From contig CAAFEY010000045.1 of assembly GCA_900761995.1 (NCBI GenBank), positions 1 to 16,184 of the forward strand: a stretch of 16,184 nucleotides of DNA. The letters run 5' to 3'. This stretch comes from an uncultured Collinsella sp. GTDB taxonomy: Bacteria; Actinomycetota; Coriobacteriia; Coriobacteriales; Coriobacteriaceae. How positions within the stretch are numbered: position 1 is the stretch's first letter; the number at the start of each line of letters is the position of its first letter. A model generated the notes under the pieces. It made no database searches and was not told the DNA's origin. It saw nothing but the letters and a program-made list of their open reading frames with translations. This document shows positions 14,086 to 16,184 of this stretch, in pieces. The position numbers were made by a program, and so were the translations under genes.

Positions 14086-15075
14086 ATGCGCGCGGAAACA
14101 CCTTCCGAAGTGCTCTTTGATTTCCTTAAGTGCGACCTGCAGATCAATAATCGCGAAGCGGCGCGCATCTTGATTTCGGACAAGCCGATGGGCTCCAAAC
14201 CGGCCCCACGGTTTCGCATTGCCGAAAAGACGTTTCTATCGCGACGCGTAGTGCACGTCGTTCCGGGTACCGACAAGATCGACCCCGAGATGTTTGCCGA
14301 TTTTTCGCAGAGCGTCCAGAACTTGGCCGCCGCTGTAAAAATCGGCAGCGACAGCGGCGTGGTGGCGTCCAACGCTCGCCAGCAAGCCATAGCGACCCGC
14401 GCCCTTGAGCGTATGGCAAAATCGCTCGACCACTGGGGTCTCGATGCCTCCATCCTGCGCAATATCTTTGACCGCATCGCCGTCACGCCGGGCCTCAAGC
14501 AAAGCGACCGGCGGCTTTTGGAGCTCCTTGCGCTAACGGTCTGCGGATGCCTGGCCGATCCCAATGCCGCCGCCTCCGAGGTCAAGGACTTTGCCATAAC
14601 GCGACTATCCCAGACCTTTGGCACACTCGAGACCGCCGAAGTCGTCCAGGTGCAGGATACCAACCACAAGGTCAACGAGCCTCCTGCAAAACTGGGGCTG
14701 CTCAGGCTCGCAAAAGACGGCTCGGCCTTGCCGCCGATCTATCCCTTGAGCCTCGATCCCGAGGGCACGGTTTTAGGCTCGTTCGCACACGACCGAAACA
14801 GCATCACCAACGTGGGTCCCGATGTATCCCGCCGCCACCTGCGCGTGGCGTTTTCTGACGGCACATGGCTCGCAAGCGGCCTTCACTCCACCAATGGAAC
14901 GGTGCTGGTGACACGCAGCGGCGCGACCACCGTTATCGAAAAGCCACGCTCGCTGCGCACCGCCGGTAACGAGGACAAGCAGATTCCCATCCACGACGGC
15001 GACCTGCTCAAGCTGGGCTCCTCGACCGATTTTTTGGTGCTGAAGATCTCCTCGAACGTACGAGCATTGGCCTAG
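14086..15075 (+). CDS. FHA-domain protein with uncharacterised N-terminal region (paralogue 2)
   Basis: Predicted soluble protein of 329 residues, paralogous along its whole length to the FHA protein upstream of the kinase. The N-terminal region (1-205) contains INNREAARIL (20-29), FLSRRVVHVVPG (50-61), GCLADPNAAA (154-163) and FGTLET (178-183), each with a counterpart there. The FHA domain (about 223-322) has Gly231, SRRH (248-251) and STNG (268-271), and ends with HDGDLLKLGSSTDFLVLKI, so phosphothreonine binding is expected. The ATG at 14086 has AAGGAG 9 nt upstream; an earlier in-frame ATG lies inside the kinase gene and is not supported. It is 35 nt behind the kinase gene, with no terminator between, so the two are probably made together. 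It is a likely reader or substrate of that kinase. No membrane segment or signal peptide is seen. Confidence 0.88.
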   Translation: MRAETPSEVLFDFLKCDLQINNREAARILISDKPMGSKPAPRFRIAEKTFLSRRVVHVVPGTDKIDPEMFADFSQSVQNLAAAVKIGSDSGVVASNARQQAIATRALERMAKSLDHWGLDASILRNIFDRIAVTPGLKQSDRRLLELLALTVCGCLADPNAAASEVKDFAITRLSQTFGTLETAEVVQVQDTNHKVNEPPAKLGLLRLAKDGSALPPIYPLSLDPEGTVLGSFAHDRNSITNVGPDVSRRHLRVAFSDGTWLASGLHSTNGTVLVTRSGATTVIEKPRSLRTAGNEDKQIPIHDGDLLKLGSSTDFLVLKISSNVRALA

Positions 15076-15104
15076 GGCCGAGCTCGCCCAACAAGAATCA
15101 ACGC

Positions 15105-15143
15105 AAAAGAGCGCCGCTGCACACATCGCAGCGGCGCTCTTTT
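15105..15143 (+). terminator. Rho-independent terminator after the kinase-FHA operon
   Basis: AAAAGAGCGCCGCTGC (15105-15120) and its exact complement (15128-15143) make a 16-bp perfect stem with a 7-nt loop and TTTT at the end. It lies 29 nt after the FHA stop codon. The symmetric A and T runs could allow action on both strands. Confidence 0.92.
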
Positions 15144-15212
15144 ATATGACATGGGCATCTGAAATCGAATGCAGGGGCCGACAATACTCACGCAAGATAA
15201 CTAAAACATAAA

Positions 15213-15243
15213 AGCCGCGTGGGGGTCGGGTCCCCACGCGGCT
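15213..15243 (-). terminator. Rho-independent terminator of the surface-protein gene
   Basis: AGCCGCGTGGGG (15213-15224) and its complement (15232-15243) make a 12-bp stem with a 7-nt loop. On the minus strand it is followed by TTTTATGTTTT. It lies 45 nt past the stop codon of the LPTTG protein. A smaller GGGCT/AGCCC hairpin lies between it and the stop codon. Confidence 0.9.
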
Positions 15244-15288
15244 ATCAGGTTTGGGCTAAATAAGCCCGGAGGTAAACACTAGAAGTGA

Positions 15289-16184
15289 TTAGTGCTCGCG
15301 ACGCTTGGTCATGTACATGCCCACAGCGACAGCCACGGCGCCGGTAAGGGCAGCAGCAGAGGTCACAACAAAGGTCGGGTCACCAGTGGTAGGAAGGGCA
15401 GCGTCGTTCTTCTTGGCCTTAGCCTCGTCCTTCTTGTCAGCAGGAACCTGCTTCTTGCCATCATTCTTCTTCAAAGAATCGGACTTGGGGGTCTTAGCAG
15501 TGAAGAAGGCGTAGACAGTGGTGTCCTCGGTGATAGGAGTAGAGAAGTCAAACTTCTTGAAGGACTCCTTGGAAGAAGACCAGCCGACAAAGTTGAAGCC
15601 ATCAACGGAAGGATCGCTGGGCTGAGCAACAGTCTTGCCGTCCTCAACCTCAACAGTGGTGGTGGAACCAGCAACATAGAAATTGACCTTGTGGGTCTGG
15701 ACAGCAGGCGTCTCGTTCTTGGTCCACTGGGCGTAGAACGTTACGTGGTCGCCGCCGCCCTGGACGGGCTTGCTGAAGTCGACGGAATCTTTGCCCTCGG
15801 AGTCGTAGGTCCAGCCGGCGAAGGTGTAGCCCTCGCGGGTCGGGGCCAGGGGCTGGCGGGCGACGCCGTCGCCGTCGGTAACGCCCTGGAGCGTCTCATT
15901 GCCGTCGAAGAATACACCGCCGTTGGCGAAGTAGAGGACGTCCTTGACGTTCTTGTTCTCGTCAACGTCAGTTCCCTTATCCTTGGTCCACTGGGCGTAG
16001 AACGTCACGTGGTCGCCGCCGCCCTGGACGGGCTTGCTGAAGTCGACCGGGTCGGTGCCCTTGGAGTCGTAGGTCCAGCCGGCGAAGGTGTAGCCCTCGC
16101 GGGTCGGGGCCAGGGGCTGGCGGGCGACGCCGTCGCCGTCGGTAACGCCCTGGAGCGTCTCGTTGCCGTCGAAGAACGTGCCGC
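15289..16184 (-). CDS. LPXTG-anchored surface protein with InlB-type (Listeria-Bacteroides) repeats, 5' end off the window
   Basis: C-terminal 297 residues of a cell-wall protein; the frame stays open to the right edge, so the signal peptide and main domains are outside. At least three repeats of the InlB_B_2/Flg_new type are seen, each ending near FAGW...VTFYAQWTK or a variant. The first two are almost identical in DNA and the last (VNFYVAGSTTT to VYAFFTAK) is divergent. A Lys/Asp-rich spacer follows, then the sortase motif LPTTG (15382-15396), a hydrophobic stretch (FVVTSAAALTGAVAVAVGMYM) and the positive tail TKRREH. Sortase would cleave between Thr and Gly and link the protein to peptidoglycan. 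InlB-type repeats are common in adhesins and other large surface proteins of gut bacteria; the specific function is unknown. A minus-strand terminator follows the gene. Confidence 0.92.
   Translation of the reverse strand, partial: GTFFDGNETLQGVTDGDGVARQPLAPTREGYTFAGWTYDSKGTDPVDFSKPVQGGGDHVTFYAQWTKDKGTDVDENKNVKDVLYFANGGVFFDGNETLQGVTDGDGVARQPLAPTREGYTFAGWTYDSEGKDSVDFSKPVQGGGDHVTFYAQWTKNETPAVQTHKVNFYVAGSTTTVEVEDGKTVAQPSDPSVDGFNFVGWSSSKESFKKFDFSTPITEDTTVYAFFTAKTPKSDSLKKNDGKKQVPADKKDEAKAKKNDAALPTTGDPTFVVTSAAALTGAVAVAVGMYMTKRREH
15718..15920 (-). repeat. Second copy of the 264-bp-period repeat
   Basis: This stretch is nearly identical in DNA to 15982-16184, offset by 264 bp (88 codons). The two differ mainly at a short segment encoding EGKDS versus KGTDP. 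The linking part (15921-15981) completes the unit. Confidence 0.9.
15982..16184 (-). repeat. First visible copy of the 264-bp-period repeat (cut by the window edge)
   Basis: This stretch encodes FFDGNETLQGVTDGDGVA through FYAQWTK and matches the copy at 15718-15920 except for a few bases. More copies may lie beyond the right edge. Confidence 0.9.

Noticed and set aside
15718..16184. CRISPR-like or tandem noncoding repeat
   Set aside because: The repeats are in frame, 264 bp long and encode InlB-type protein repeats.

Overview
The window looks like chromosomal DNA of a high-GC Coriobacteriia gut anaerobe, most likely Collinsella or a close relative. This rests on G+C-rich coding sequence, strong AGGAGG-type ribosome binding sites, a mannose-family PTS next to a sugar-amine deglycase, and an LPTTG surface protein with InlB-type repeats. 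The genus is an inference; no rRNA or tRNA gene is present to confirm it.

Positions 1-4128 form a carbohydrate module. On the minus strand lie a fused mannose-family PTS EIIA-EIIB gene (cut at the left edge), an EamA/DMT-type permease and a two-SIS-domain protein of the FrlB/GfrF/FraB deglycase type. A HutC-type GntR regulator diverges from the deglycase gene across a 206-nt region with repeated GCATACAAGTT-like sites. The likely theme is PTS uptake of a fructosamine or another amino-sugar conjugate, cleavage of its 6-phosphate by the deglycase, and local control by the GntR protein. The EamA protein may export a product.

Positions 4174-10615 are minus-strand housekeeping genes: a GNAT acetyltransferase, a low-specificity threonine aldolase, a membrane PAP2 phosphatase and a full-length mfd (transcription-repair coupling factor). 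A roughly 100-nt structured palindromic element lies between mfd and the PAP2 gene.

Positions 10937-15075 (plus strand) are the most unusual part. Two paralogous FHA-domain proteins, sharing an N-terminal region I do not recognise, flank a membrane-anchored protein kinase with a predicted extracytoplasmic DUF6273-like domain. FHA domains read phosphothreonine, so this looks like a compact sensing-kinase plus phospho-reader system. The first FHA gene has a nine-G tract between its Shine-Dalgarno sequence and start codon, which could make its expression variable. A strong hairpin separates it from the kinase-FHA pair.

Positions 15289-16184 (minus strand) encode the C-terminal end of a sortase-anchored surface protein with near-identical 264-bp-period repeats; its N-terminus lies beyond the right edge. 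Most gene ends are marked by clear hairpin terminators. No CRISPR array, insertion sequence, tRNA or rRNA was seen.
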